DNA from: Xanthomonas hortorum
GTDB taxonomy: Bacteria > Pseudomonadota > Gammaproteobacteria > Xanthomonadales > Xanthomonadaceae
Length of the DNA stretch: 64,000 nucleotides
Direction of reading: 5' to 3'
NCBI RefSeq assembly: GCF_024339125.1
Contig: NZ_CP101417.1
Location: 682,001-746,000, forward strand
In this document: positions 28,126 through 37,799 of the stretch, one piece after another
Layout of the letters: every line of letters starts with the position of its first letter
Numbering within the stretch: the stretch's first letter is position 1
Position numbers and translations under genes: made by a program
The notes under the pieces: generated by a model
The model's input: only the letters and a program-made list of their open reading frames with translations
Database searches by the model: none
What the model was told of the DNA's origin: nothing

Positions 28126-28920
28126 TTATTCGCTCAGATTACGCCCGTGGAACAGCTCTTCGATTTCACGCTTCAACAACGTTTCGATCTTCATGCGCTC
28201 CTTGAACGAGAGGTTCTTGGCGCGCTCTTCGAACAGGTACTGATCGAGATCGAAATCCTTCAGGTGCATCTTCGTGTGGAAGATATTTTCCTGATAGACA
28301 TTGACGTCGAACATCTCGTAACGCGACTTCACGTTCTTGGCCATGAAGTGCTGGATCGAGTTGATCTTGTGGTCGATGTAGTGCTTCTTGCCCTTCACAT
28401 CGCGGGTAAAGCCACGGACACGGTAGTCCATGATCACGATGTCCGATTCCAGACTCTCGATCAGGTAGTTCAGCGCCTTCAACGGCGAGATCACACCGCA
28501 CGTGGCGACGTCGATATCGGCGCGGAATGTCGCGATACCTTCCTGCGGATGCGTCTCGGGATATGTATGGACAGTGATATGACTCTTGTCCATATGAGCA
28601 ACCACGGCTTCAGGAATCAACTCCTTGCCGGCCTGCTTCTTGTCGATGACGGGCTCTTCCGAGATGAGGATCGTCACCGACGCGCCCTGCGGATCGTAGT
28701 CCTGACGTGCGATATTGAGGATGTTGGCGCCAATGATCTCGGCCACGTCGGTCAGGATCTGCGTCAGACGGTCCGCGTCATATTGCTCATCGATGTACTC
28801 GATGTAACGCTGACGCTCCTCTTCGGTACGCGCGTAACAGACGTCGTAGATGTTGAAGCTCAACGCCTTGGTGAGGTTGTTGAACCCCTGTAGCCTCAGG
28901 CGAGGCAACGGCTTGACCAC
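28126..28920 (-). CDS. speD: S-adenosylmethionine decarboxylase proenzyme
   Basis: 264 residues, the large proteobacterial form. It makes decarboxylated SAM for spermidine synthesis. The self-cleavage site that creates the pyruvoyl group is in [14 protein letters not shown], cut before Ser. [24 protein letters not shown] text ([20 protein letters not shown]) follows. It is divergent from clp with about 137 bp between starts. Confidence 0.98.
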   Translation of the reverse strand: MVKPLPRLRLQGFNNLTKALSFNIYDVCYARTEEERQRYIEYIDEQYDADRLTQILTDVAEIIGANILNIARQDYDPQGASVTILISEEPVIDKKQAGKELIPEAVVAHMDKSHITVHTYPETHPQEGIATFRADIDVATCGVISPLKALNYLIESLESDIVIMDYRVRGFTRDVKGKKHYIDHKINSIQHFMAKNVKSRYEMFDVNVYQENIFHTKMHLKDFDLDQYLFEERAKNLSFKERMKIETLLKREIEELFHGRNLSE

Positions 28921-29057
28921 GTCGGTCTGTCCTTATGGAAGGCGGGAAAGGAGTCAATTATGAGCCAAAGATCCCAGCAACGAAATGCCGACGTTGAGAA
29001 TGGTTTACCTTGCATGACTCATGCCGTTAAGCTTCAGGAATTACAAGCGGAACTACC

Positions 29058-29750
29058 ATGAACCCAGGAAACACGACGGTTGTCACCACGACGGTACGTA
29101 ACGCTACCCCTTATCTGGCACTGGACGCTGGCACGATTGAGCGTTTTCTGGCGCACAGCCACCGCAGGCGCTATCCGACCCGGACCGATGTGTTCCGGCC
29201 AGGAGACCCGGCCGGCACCCTCTACTACGTTGTCAGCGGCTCGGTCAGCATCATCGCCGAGGAAGATGACGATCGTGAGTTGGTGCTGGGCTACTTCGGC
29301 AGTGGCGAGTTCGTCGGCGAGATGGGGTTGTTCATCGAATCCGATACGCGCGAGGTGATCTTGCGCACCCGCACCCAATGCGAACTGGCGGAAATCAGCT
29401 ACGAGCGGCTGCAACAACTGTTCCAGACCAGTCTGTCACCGGATGCGCCCCGCATCCTGTACGCGATTGGCGTTCAGCTCTCAAAGCGATTGCTCGATAC
29501 CACAAGGAAAGCCAGCCGCCTGGCATTCCTGGACGTGACCGATCGCATCGTACGTACGCTGCACGATCTGTCCAAGGAGCCTGAAGCGATGAGCCATCCG
29601 CAGGGCACCCAGCTGCGCGTTTCGCGGCAGGAATTGGCACGCCTGGTGGGTTGCTCGCGCGAAATGGCCGGCCGCGTGCTCAAAAAGCTACAGGCCGATG
29701 GTCTGTTGCATGCACGCGGCAAGACCGTCGTGCTGTACGGCACGCGCTAA
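29058..29750 (+). CDS. clp: CRP-like protein Clp, c-di-GMP-responsive global regulator
   Basis: 230 residues. Clp controls extracellular enzymes, exopolysaccharide and virulence in Xanthomonas, and c-di-GMP binding blocks DNA binding. The cyclic-nucleotide-like domain holds GEFVGEMGLF, with Glu99, a residue reported as important for c-di-GMP sensitivity, present at position 99. The HTH is near the C-terminus (VSRQELARLVGCSREMAGRV). The start MNPGNTTVVTTTV matches known Clp proteins. Targets in Xanthomonas include secreted lipases and engF; the lipase gene at 15.3-16.6 kb is a possible one. Confidence 0.97.
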   Translation: MNPGNTTVVTTTVRNATPYLALDAGTIERFLAHSHRRRYPTRTDVFRPGDPAGTLYYVVSGSVSIIAEEDDDRELVLGYFGSGEFVGEMGLFIESDTREVILRTRTQCELAEISYERLQQLFQTSLSPDAPRILYAIGVQLSKRLLDTTRKASRLAFLDVTDRIVRTLHDLSKEPEAMSHPQGTQLRVSRQELARLVGCSREMAGRVLKKLQADGLLHARGKTVVLYGTR

Positions 29751-29870
29751 GCAGTAGCGGTCGCGGTTGGTGCGGCTTCGCACCGACCGCAGCTTGAACC
29801 GCATGTCGCAAGGCATGCGGACCGATGTAGTCGGGCGCGTTCCGCCATCGATTGCCGGGCGTGTCAGGCG

Positions 29871-30587
29871 CTACAGCGCCTTGCCACCGCGGTCGCGACA
29901 GCCCCAGTTGAGGATCGGCGTGCCTGCAGGCAGCACCTGACGGAACAGTGCTTCGCGATTGGCTTTGGGGTTGACCACCACCGGTGCGCGTGCGGCCTTC
30001 AACAACGGCAGATCGGCCGTGCTGTCCGAATAGGCGATGGCGATGTCGGCATAGCCGCGCTCGCGCAGCATGCGCATCTTTTCTTCGTTGTGGCAGTGGC
30101 GCCGCGCGGTGACCGCACCCAGGCGTGGGCCGACCAGACTACCGATCACCGGCACATCCTGATGCGCGACGAAGCCGAGAATCGCACGCGCCAGTTCTGG
30201 CGGTGCGCCGGTGGCGACCACGACCCGATCGCCGGCGGCGCGATGATCGGTAAACACCTTCAACGCATGCGGCAGCAAGCGCTGCCGGATCTGCGCTTCA
30301 TGCTTGAGCACGTACGCGTCGATGAAACGATTGAATTCGCGCGTGCGATGCAGGCCGAAGGTGGCGATCCACACATAGCCGGAGACACCGCGCCTGCGGG
30401 TCGGCAGCATCGCCACCATCGGTCCGAGGATTGGCGAAGCCAACAACGCCACCAGCAGACGCAACGGATTGCGTTTGATCAGCCAGGCAAACAGATGGCT
30501 GCCGGAATCGCCGTCGTACAGTGTGTGGTCGAAATCGAAGACCACCAGCGGGGCGTCGTCGCGCGGTGCGGGATACGACTCAGTCAT
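29871..30587 (-). CDS. HAD-superfamily phosphatase (SerB/PGP-like)
   Basis: 238 residues from ATG 30587. Motif I is [15 protein letters not shown], motif [12 protein letters not shown] and motif [20 protein letters not shown] hydrophobic segment ([20 protein letters not shown]) may attach it to the membrane. The substrate could be a phospholipid or serine-type phosphate. The start overlaps the end of trpC by 8 bp, so it belongs to the trpDC transcription unit. Confidence 0.88.
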   Translation of the reverse strand: MTESYPAPRDDAPLVVFDFDHTLYDGDSGSHLFAWLIKRNPLRLLVALLASPILGPMVAMLPTRRRGVSGYVWIATFGLHRTREFNRFIDAYVLKHEAQIRQRLLPHALKVFTDHRAAGDRVVVATGAPPELARAILGFVAHQDVPVIGSLVGPRLGAVTARRHCHNEEKMRMLRERGYADIAIAYSDSTADLPLLKAARAPVVVNPKANREALFRQVLPAGTPILNWGCRDRGGKAL

Positions 30588-31377
30588 GCGCAAAGAATAG
30601 CTGACGCAGCGACTCGCCGGGTTCGGGCGCGCGCATGAAGGTCTCGCCGACCAGAAACGCGTTCACATCGTGGCTGCGCATCAACTGCACATCGGCCGGA
30701 GTGACGATGCCGCTCTCGGTGACCAGGATGCGATCGCGCGGCACCGCGGCGCGCATGTCCAGCGTGGTCTGCAGCGAGACCTCGAAGGTGCGCAGGTTGC
30801 GATTGTTGATGCCCACCAGCGGCACCGGCACCTGCACGGCGCGCTCGAGCTCGTCGATGTCGTGCACTTCCACCAATACATCCAGACCGAGTTGCATGGC
30901 CAGGCCCGACAGATCGGCCAGCTGCGCGTCTTCCAGCGCCGAAACGATCAGCAGGATGCAGTCGGCACCGAGCACGCGCGCTTCGTAGACCTGATAGGGG
31001 TCGACAGTGAAATCCTTGCGCAGCACCGGCAGCGTGCAGGCCTCGCGCGCTTGCTGAAGATACGCATCGGCGCCCTGGAAGAAATCCACGTCGGTGAGTA
31101 CCGACAGGCAACTGGCCCCACCGAACTCGTAACTGACGGCGATGTCGGCCGGATGAAAGTCGGGCCGGATCACGCCTTTGGACGGGCTGGCCTTCTTCAC
31201 TTCGGCGATGACGGCCGGGTCGCCGGCGGCGATGCTGGCCTGCATGGCGGCAGCAAAGCCGCGTGTGAGCGGCAGGTCGGCGCAGCGCGCGACCAGCTCG
31301 GCCAGCGGCACGCGTGCACTGCGCTCGGCGATTTCTTCGGCCTTGCGGGCAAGGATGGTGTTGAGGATATCGCTCAT
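30580..31377 (-). CDS. trpC: Indole-3-glycerol phosphate synthase
   Basis: 265 residues from ATG 31377 ([20 protein letters not shown]). TIM-barrel enzyme of tryptophan synthesis. It has [45 protein letters not shown] and TESGI. The very long open frame upstream to 32706 is a shadow of trpD. It lies 182 bp after trpD. Confidence 0.98.
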   Translation of the reverse strand: MSDILNTILARKAEEIAERSARVPLAELVARCADLPLTRGFAAAMQASIAAGDPAVIAEVKKASPSKGVIRPDFHPADIAVSYEFGGASCLSVLTDVDFFQGADAYLQQAREACTLPVLRKDFTVDPYQVYEARVLGADCILLIVSALEDAQLADLSGLAMQLGLDVLVEVHDIDELERAVQVPVPLVGINNRNLRTFEVSLQTTLDMRAAVPRDRILVTESGIVTPADVQLMRSHDVNAFLVGETFMRAPEPGESLRQLFFAHD

Positions 31378-31559
31378 CGTATCGGGTCCTGGCGGGCGGG
31401 CATTATCGGTCAACACGGCCGCAACTGAGGTGGCCGCACGCCAGTGCACAGCATGCCAGCGGCACCGTGACGATGCCGGCCAGCGGTTGCCGCTTTCTCG
31501 GGGCAGGCCACACCGGCGTGGTGACATCGCAGATGTGGAGGGTGCGGACAATGCATGGA

Positions 31560-32597
31560 TCAGGACTGCGCAGCAGCCTGACGGGTGAAGGCGACATAGG
31601 CATCCAGTTTGGCGCGCGCCGAGCCATCGGCCAGCACCGCACGCGCACGCACCACGCCGGCGGCGATGCTGTCGGTCACGCCGGCCACATACAGGGCCGC
31701 GCCGGCGTTGAGCGCCACGATGTCCAGCGCCGGGCCGGGCACGTTGTCCAGCACCTGCAACAGCATCGTGCGCGATTGCGCGGCATCGGCCACCTTGAGG
31801 TTGCGGCTGGCCGACATGGCGATGCCGAAATCCTCCGGATGCACTTCGTATTCGCGCACCTGGCCATCGCGCAGCTCGCCGACCAAGGTGCCGGCACCGA
31901 GCGAGAGTTCGTCCATGCCATCGCGGCCCCACACCACCAGCGCGCGCTCGGCGCCGAGCTCCTGCAGCACGCGCGCCTGGATGCCGACCAGATCCGGATG
32001 GAACACGCCCATCAGGATGTTCGGCGAGCCCGCCGGGTTGGTGAGCGGGCCGAGGATATTGAAAATGGTGCGCACGCCCATTTCGCGACGTACCGGCGCC
32101 ACCATCTTCATGGCCGGGTGATGCACCGGTGCGTACATAAAGCCGATGCCGGTCTGCGCCAGCGAGGCGGCGACCTGTTCGGGCTGCAGTTCGATCACTG
32201 CGCCCAACGCTTCCAGCGCGTCGGCACTGCCGGACTTGGACGAGACGCTGCGGTTGCCGTGCTTGGCAACCTTGGCACCACCGGCCGCGGCCACGAACAT
32301 CGCGCAGGTGGAGATGTTGAAGGTGTGCGAGCCATCGCCGCCGGTGCCGACGATATCCACCATGTGCTGGCGGTCGCTCACTTCCACGCGGCGCGAGAAC
32401 TCGCGCATCACCGTGGCCGCACCGGCGATTTCGCCGATGGTCTCCTTCTTGACCCGCAGCCCGGTGAGGATGGCCGCGACCATCATGTCGGAGACCTCGC
32501 CGCGCATGATCTGCCGCATCAACTCGACCATTTCGTCGTGAAAGATTTCGCGGTGTTCGATGGTGCGTTGCAGGGCTTCTTGCGGCGTGATGGGCAT
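31560..32597 (-). CDS. trpD: Anthranilate phosphoribosyltransferase
   Basis: 345 residues. It transfers phosphoribosyl from PRPP to anthranilate. The PRPP loop [35 protein letters not shown] and [10 protein letters not shown] are all present. It is part of the trp cluster trpG-(flavin reductase)-trpD-trpC on the minus strand. Confidence 0.98.
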   Translation of the reverse strand: MPITPQEALQRTIEHREIFHDEMVELMRQIMRGEVSDMMVAAILTGLRVKKETIGEIAGAATVMREFSRRVEVSDRQHMVDIVGTGGDGSHTFNISTCAMFVAAAGGAKVAKHGNRSVSSKSGSADALEALGAVIELQPEQVAASLAQTGIGFMYAPVHHPAMKMVAPVRREMGVRTIFNILGPLTNPAGSPNILMGVFHPDLVGIQARVLQELGAERALVVWGRDGMDELSLGAGTLVGELRDGQVREYEVHPEDFGIAMSASRNLKVADAAQSRTMLLQVLDNVPGPALDIVALNAGAALYVAGVTDSIAAGVVRARAVLADGSARAKLDAYVAFTRQAAAQS

Positions 32598-32712
32598 GGG
32601 CGAGAGGACCGTGGAAAAACGTGGGAGAAGTGCGAGAGGACTGTGGATCGATCAGGCGTGGAGAGACATGCCAGCGTCGGTGCAATGCCATGCAGCGGCG
32701 TTGCACCGACGC

Positions 32713-33345
32713 TCATTGACCGGGACGCCGCATGCGGAAACGCGCCTGGGCCTGCACTTCGAAATAATCGGCGGCACCGCCGGCGCGCAGGATCGTCTGC
32801 ACGGCAGCGGGATCGTAAATGCCGTCCTGCAGCGCCGCGTGCGCCAGATGCACACCCACCACTTCACCCAGGACCAGCCAGGTTTCGATGGCCTGCCCGC
32901 TTGCACTCTGCAGCGGCAGCAACTGGCTGAGCCGACATTCGAAACTCACCGGGCTTGCCGCCACACGCGGCGCATCAATCAGGCGCGAAGCTGCCATCTG
33001 CAAGCCGGCCAGTGCGAACTCGTCCACCTCCGAGGGCACTATCGCCGCGCTGGCATTCATGGCCTCGGCCAACGGGCGCGTGGCCAGATTCCAGGTGAAT
33101 TCGCCGGTGGCTTCGATGTTGCGCAGGCTGTCCTTGCGACCGATGCTGGCAAAGCCGACGATCGGCGGCACGTAGTTGAAGGCGTTGAAGAAGCTGTAAG
33201 GCGCCAGATTGGCGATGCCCTCGGCGCTGCGCGACCCGATCCAGCCGATCGGCCGCGGGCCGACGATGGCGTTGAACGGATCGTGCGGCAGCCCGTGGCC
33301 CTGGCTTGGTTCGTAGAAGTGGACGTTGTCGCCAGTGGTGCTCAT
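32713..33345 (-). CDS. Flavin reductase-like FMN-binding protein
   Basis: 210 residues from ATG 33345. It has the flavin reductase-like fold signatures NAIVGPRPIGWIGS, NLAPYSFFNAFNYVPPIVGFA and the dimer-side FECRLSQ. It is inserted between trpG and trpD. The partner oxygenase is unknown and no direct role in tryptophan synthesis is expected. Confidence 0.88.
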   Translation of the reverse strand: MSTTGDNVHFYEPSQGHGLPHDPFNAIVGPRPIGWIGSRSAEGIANLAPYSFFNAFNYVPPIVGFASIGRKDSLRNIEATGEFTWNLATRPLAEAMNASAAIVPSEVDEFALAGLQMAASRLIDAPRVAASPVSFECRLSQLLPLQSASGQAIETWLVLGEVVGVHLAHAALQDGIYDPAAVQTILRAGGAADYFEVQAQARFRMRRPGQ

Positions 33346-33514
33346 CGTGATCCGGATGCAGGCGTTGAATAAACGAAACGGCCAACCATCTCTGCCATGC
33401 AGGACAGATGATTGCGGGCATCGCATGCATGGGCAGCTGGTGCATCGACGTTGCTGAAGCCTGCATCGACAACTGCTGTATAGACGCGGGCGACGTGCGC
33501 GGTGCGCATTTCGG

Positions 33515-34093
33515 TCAGCGCTCCAGGAAGTTTTTCAGCAAGGTATGACCGTGCTGGGTCAGGATCGATTCGGGATGGAACTGCACGCCTTCGACCGGAA
33601 ACTGGCGATGGCGCAGGCCCATGATCTCTTCCACCGAGCCATCCGGATTCTCGGTCCAGGCGGTGACTTCCAGCGCTTCGGGCAAGGTGGTCTTGTCCAC
33701 CACCAGCGAGTGGTAGCGCGTGGCTTCGTAGCTGTCCGGCAGGCCGGCGAACACGCCCTTGCCCTCGTGGCGGATCGGCGAGGTCTTGCCGTGCATGATG
33801 TTGCCGGCGCGGATCACATCGCCGCCATAGACCTGACCGATGCTCTGGTGGCCCAGACAGACGCCCAGGATCGGCGTGGTCTGGCCCAGCTGCTCGATCA
33901 GCTGCAGCGAGACACCGGCCTCGTTGGGCGTGCGCGGACCGGGCGAGATCACGATGCGCTCCGGCTTGAGCGCGGCGATCTGATCGACGCTCATCGCATC
34001 GTTGCGCACCACCGTGACCTCCGCGCCCAAGGCCTGCAGGTACTGCACGAGGTTGTAGGTGAAGCTGTCATAGTTATCGAGCATCAGCAGCAT
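33515..34093 (-). CDS. trpG: Anthranilate synthase component II (glutamine amidotransferase)
   Basis: 192 residues from ATG 34093 ([20 protein letters not shown]). It supplies ammonia to TrpE. The triad is visible: Cys in GVCLGHQ and His-Glu in [20 protein letters not shown] is the conserved loop. A longer frame to 34333 is not conserved. TrpE, which I expect upstream in Xanthomonas, is absent from the remaining window: the next genes belong to the hrp island. Confidence 0.98.
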   Translation of the reverse strand: MLLMLDNYDSFTYNLVQYLQALGAEVTVVRNDAMSVDQIAALKPERIVISPGPRTPNEAGVSLQLIEQLGQTTPILGVCLGHQSIGQVYGGDVIRAGNIMHGKTSPIRHEGKGVFAGLPDSYEATRYHSLVVDKTTLPEALEVTAWTENPDGSVEEIMGLRHRQFPVEGVQFHPESILTQHGHTLLKNFLER

Positions 34094-35354
34094 TTCTGAC
34101 GTATCCGTTTGTTTTTTAAGGATCCGCAATCCGGAAAACCTAGACGACACCCCTCCGATACCCGCTAACTTAATTGATACCCAAGTCGCTTCGGGGCGAG
34201 TCATGCAATGGCATATCTTCGCATGGGCCAGCTCCAGCTTTGTGCCGCAAGCGGTCTTTTCCTGCGCATAAAACTTTGCAGAAATAGCGCGATTCAGTTC
34301 AGCGTCGACATAGGACAGCAGCTCAGCCGCCAAGAGCGTTCTTGGCGGCAGGCCACTGCTACAGGGCTATCCAGGACTCAGCAACGCGTGAAAACACTCA
34401 TGACGCAGGCCGAGGGCTGCGTGCGAATGCGCTATCTGCCCGTCTCTCAGGCTAGCTATGCGGTCTTCGACTCGGGCGTCCGTCATATCCTGCGCAACTG
34501 AAGGATCTGCCAGTGCCCGCTTGGCGCCGGCGATCTCTAGTGCGTCGATGACCCATGGGCGCGCTGACACGCCACCAGCTTCATCACATCGTCCCACGCC
34601 CGCTGCTTGATCTGGGCTCCCGGGCCAAACCACGCCGCGTCCCGGCTGTGGTCGTCGCTGCGGGGCACGGCGTTGGTGGTCGACGTACTCGTGACGCTGT
34701 TGAGCGCTCCCCAACACCGTCCTCAGGCTGAATGCCATGAGCACCCTGCGGCCACCGCGATCCATACAGGGAGCGGACATTCACTCACCGCGCTTGCGGG
34801 AGACTTCTGCACCCTGGCGGATGCGGCGTTATGATCAGGACGCGATGCAGGCGATTGCGCATCGGCTGCGCGTGGGGCACCGCCGCGCCGGCGATTACAG
34901 CCGGTTCCACTCCAAGCCTTGGCTGCGCCGGTAATACACCGTCACGCTCATTGGCGCAGTGCATCCCGGCGCTTTTCCATCGCCTTCGGGTCGCGCGCGC
35001 GTGCACACGCGCGACTTCGTTTCTGCGTGACCGCCTCACCCAACCCTGTCATCGGCCAACGACACGCCTGACCTCGTATGCGCATACAAGGACGATTCGG
35101 GTACGGCGACATCGGTTCTGCTGTTCAGCAAGGAAGCTGCCTGGGGAGTGATTCACTCCAACCGCAATGCGGTCGCGCTTGGATCTTTCTTCTCGCCAAC
35201 GGCTGCGTCGCGCGCTTGACCTCGAGTTTTCTTCGAACCATGACCACCGCACCGCTCGTCGACATCGCCCTAACTCCGGAATACGTGGCGATCGCACTTT
35301 CGGCACCAGCGATTGATCGGTGCCGCCACTTCATGCAGGGCCAGGAGATATCCG
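34094..35354. other. Gene-poor left border of the hrp island
   Basis: About 1.25 kb between trpG and the first effector gene. I see no intact gene. One minus-strand stretch (34537 to about 34714) reads like the C-terminus of a real protein (WFGPGAQIKQRAWDD, then VMKLVACQRAHG, stop at 34539) but has a stop codon just upstream, so it may be a decayed gene. An imperfect PIP box, TTCGG-N15-TTCTG, lies at 35086-35110 upstream of the effector gene, without a matching -10. No IS or tRNA end is recognisable. Confidence 0.45.
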
Positions 35355-37508
35355 ATGAAGCCTTCCGTATCCGCCGCTCCACTCAACCGCAGTGCATCAA
35401 CCTCAAGCCCGAATAGCCACGAGATTGAACAAGAAGCCATACCGGACGCCTCGCGCAGACATTCCGACGCTCAGCCCGATGGCGCATTGATTATGCTGTC
35501 GCGCCGCCCGGGCAAGCGCGGCAAGGGGACCACAGACGCCACTGCGCAGGCATCTCATACGGCTAGCCACCTGGGCTCGGTTGGTCTGCAGATTCCGCAG
35601 CCTGTAATGCCGTCGCATCATGGCGGAGCGTCGCTGGTGCGACTCAAAGAGAAACTGGCTGCCGACAACCGGCGCCCGGTCCAGCCGCAGCTGGCCGCCG
35701 AACTCATCAACAAGATCAGGCCGATGAAATTGCCGGACACCACCGGCGTGCAAGAACGCGCAGCGACACACGCGGATCTGTTGAGCCGCATCCACGAAAC
35801 GGATGCGATGGATTGGTACAAGGCGCAGGGATTGAGCGAGGTCGAGGTTTCCGACTTGCGACGCACCGCGTTGCTGTCCGGCATGCCCAATCCCACCGGT
35901 AGTTTCCTAAACAATGCGATGCAGTACATCGTCTCGCCCTGGATCAACTACGCAACCCGTCAGCCCTGGGCAGGCGCAGGATTCGGCTTTGCCACAGCGG
36001 CCGTCGCCGCACCGATGAATGCGGCCCAGCAGTCGGCAGTGGTCAGCCTGTGCGAATCCATCCGCGAGCATGGCGGTCACGTCATCGTGCCGGACAAGAA
36101 TCAGATCAACGACAAGCATTTGCTACCGGACCTTGCGAAGGCGCTGGAAAGGCATATTGTCGAATTCAGCGGGTGCTTAGAAAATTTCAGACAACTCAAC
36201 CGTGCCGCAGTCGCACAGCCAACTGACGCCCTCATCGCCGCTGCCCACCAATTGCGGGAAGCCTACAAGCGCCTGCATCAGGCGCAGCAAGACTTTGTCA
36301 TGACCCAGGGCGCGCACGACCGGCAATGGATGGGCAATCGCTGGCAGGCCGTCCCGCGCATCCTGCGTTCGCCCTTGGCGGGTACGCTGGGCCTGCTCAG
36401 CAAGACCGGCGCAATACGGGCACTGTCGCCGACCGCGCAGACTGTCTGTGCCCTGCTGATGACAGCTGCGCAACATGTGGCCGCTGGATTCGACGAACAG
36501 GCAAAACAGGATTACAACAACAAGCTCAATCTGCTGTACGCCGATGTACTGACCGAAGCGGGCAAGTCGAAACTTGCATGTGGCGAGCCGGTTGCGGCAG
36601 AGGAGATCGATCAGGGCAAGCTGCGCAAACTGATTCAGTCGCCCACGCAGGCTCTGGTGAAACGCGTCATCAACGGACTGGCGTCGATGGAAGACGCGCT
36701 CAAGGCGGAGGCGGAGGTGCAGGCATCGCCCTCGCCGCACGTGACGGCAGACGCCGACGACCTGGATCTGGAATCGGGCCACGGCGCCGGCCCGGCGAAG
36801 GCGCTGGAATTGCTGAGCCGGGATCTGCAAGCCTTGCGCGAAGGCAAGTTGGACGAACTCGATCCAGACGGTGTCGCTGCAGCGGTGCTGCTCGGCGCCG
36901 AGAAGTCGGTGGTGTCGGAGCAACTGATCAGCGATATCGCCAAGAAGTACACCTCGCGCGAGTTCTCCGCACAGACCGCCCAACGCATTGGCCAGATGTT
37001 CCATCTCGGCGTGCTGGGCAGCGCGGCATCCTCGGTGATCGGCAAGGCCAGCTCTGCAGCGCAGGGTGGAACGCGCAACGTGCCGACCGCACAGACCCTG
37101 GCGATCTCTGCCCTGTCGGGAGGCATGGCTGCGGTCGGCGCGCTGAATCAGCACATCGCCATCACCGTCAAGAACAATCGCCGCGAGGGCGACACCGACA
37201 TCGGATTGAAGCAGCAAGTCTTACGTGGCGTGATGGGGGGGGCCAACGAAGCGCTGTCCCAGCGTCGGGCGACCAAGGCGAGCCAAGCGATCAACGCGCT
37301 ACTGCAAGGCAACGATGTGGAACAGCTGTTGGGTGAGGCCAAGGCGCTCACCCAACCGCACGGTGCCACGTCCTCCGCAGCGCAGGCCGCGCCGTCGCTG
37401 ACCCTGCCGCAGGCAGTGGAGCGGCTGCGGCAGGGAACAGCGCCCACATCGCAGTCGCACGAAGTGATCGTGCAGATCGAGGACGATCAGGCGCCGCAAC
37501 CGGCATGA
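35355..37508 (+). CDS. Putative type III effector, family not recognised (717 aa)
   Basis: 717 residues from ATG 35355, chosen because AGGAG sits 8 bp upstream. The first 50 residues are rich in Ser, Pro and Asn with few acidic residues (MKPSVSAAPLNRSASTSSPN), as in type III secretion signals. The rest is helical: hydrophobic stretches at about 215-240 (WAGAGFGFATAAVAAP) and in the last third (LGVLGSAASSVIG, LAISALSGGMAAVGAL) alternate with coiled-coil-like segments. No catalytic motif is visible. It lies on the left flank of the hrp island, convergent with two other effector-like genes, one of which shares its leader GGAGATATCCGATG. The shared size and helical layout could mean distant relation to those two paralogues. 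Confidence 0.6.
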   Translation: MKPSVSAAPLNRSASTSSPNSHEIEQEAIPDASRRHSDAQPDGALIMLSRRPGKRGKGTTDATAQASHTASHLGSVGLQIPQPVMPSHHGGASLVRLKEKLAADNRRPVQPQLAAELINKIRPMKLPDTTGVQERAATHADLLSRIHETDAMDWYKAQGLSEVEVSDLRRTALLSGMPNPTGSFLNNAMQYIVSPWINYATRQPWAGAGFGFATAAVAAPMNAAQQSAVVSLCESIREHGGHVIVPDKNQINDKHLLPDLAKALERHIVEFSGCLENFRQLNRAAVAQPTDALIAAAHQLREAYKRLHQAQQDFVMTQGAHDRQWMGNRWQAVPRILRSPLAGTLGLLSKTGAIRALSPTAQTVCALLMTAAQHVAAGFDEQAKQDYNNKLNLLYADVLTEAGKSKLACGEPVAAEEIDQGKLRKLIQSPTQALVKRVINGLASMEDALKAEAEVQASPSPHVTADADDLDLESGHGAGPAKALELLSRDLQALREGKLDELDPDGVAAAVLLGAEKSVVSEQLISDIAKKYTSREFSAQTAQRIGQMFHLGVLGSAASSVIGKASSAAQGGTRNVPTAQTLAISALSGGMAAVGALNQHIAITVKNNRREGDTDIGLKQQVLRGVMGGANEALSQRRATKASQAINALLQGNDVEQLLGEAKALTQPHGATSSAAQAAPSLTLPQAVERLRQGTAPTSQSHEVIVQIEDDQAPQPA

Positions 37509-37548
37509 TGCGGCGCCGACCGCGGCGATGCATCAAAAGCGACGCAAC

Positions 37549-37582
37549 AAAAACGGGATGGCCGGCAAGGCCATCTCGTCTC
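37549..37582 (-). terminator. Terminator-like hairpin for the minus-strand effector unit
   Basis: On the minus strand a hairpin built on ATGGCC/GGCCAT (extended by CG pairs around one mismatch) is followed by CGTTTTTG. It lies about 220 bp after the stop at 37800. Confidence 0.5.
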
Positions 37583-37723
37583 GACCATATTAGGCCTGAT
37601 GATCACCACCGAAGCCATGGTGGACGATGCACCGAAGAAGGACGAGCCGGCAATACCAGCCGGAGATGGCATGGGCGTCATGGATTTCTGATATCCAGTT
37701 CCATCGGTTCTCTGGTTGATCAA

Positions 37724-37746
37724 ACCCCGCCGAACGGCGTGGCTTT
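37724..37746 (+). terminator. Terminator-like hairpin after the plus-strand effector gene
   Basis: CCCCGCC-GAAC-GGCGTGG followed by CTTTTT. The stem is short with one mismatch, and it lies about 220 bp after the stop at 37508. Confidence 0.35.
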
Positions 37747-37799
37747 TTGTTCCGACCGAGCCGCATCAAGCAACGCCGAATACGCCGCCATACACGCGA

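Larger units (their letters stand above)
37509..37799. other. Convergent intergenic region between effector genes
   Basis: About 290 bp with two terminator-like hairpins, listed separately, and no gene. Confidence 0.45.

Noticed and set aside
30580..32706. 708-codon open frame ending as TrpC
   Set aside because: Only the last 265 residues are protein-like (TrpC); the upstream part is a frame shadow of trpD.
34367..34780. 137-codon minus-strand open frame as a gene
   Set aside because: The product is Arg/Gly-rich and not conserved-looking; a different frame in the same stretch reads more like a protein remnant.
35086..35110. TTCGG-N15-TTCTG as a true PIP box for the 717-residue effector gene
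   Set aside because: The second half deviates and no YANNNT lies 30-32 bp downstream; kept only as a weak candidate.
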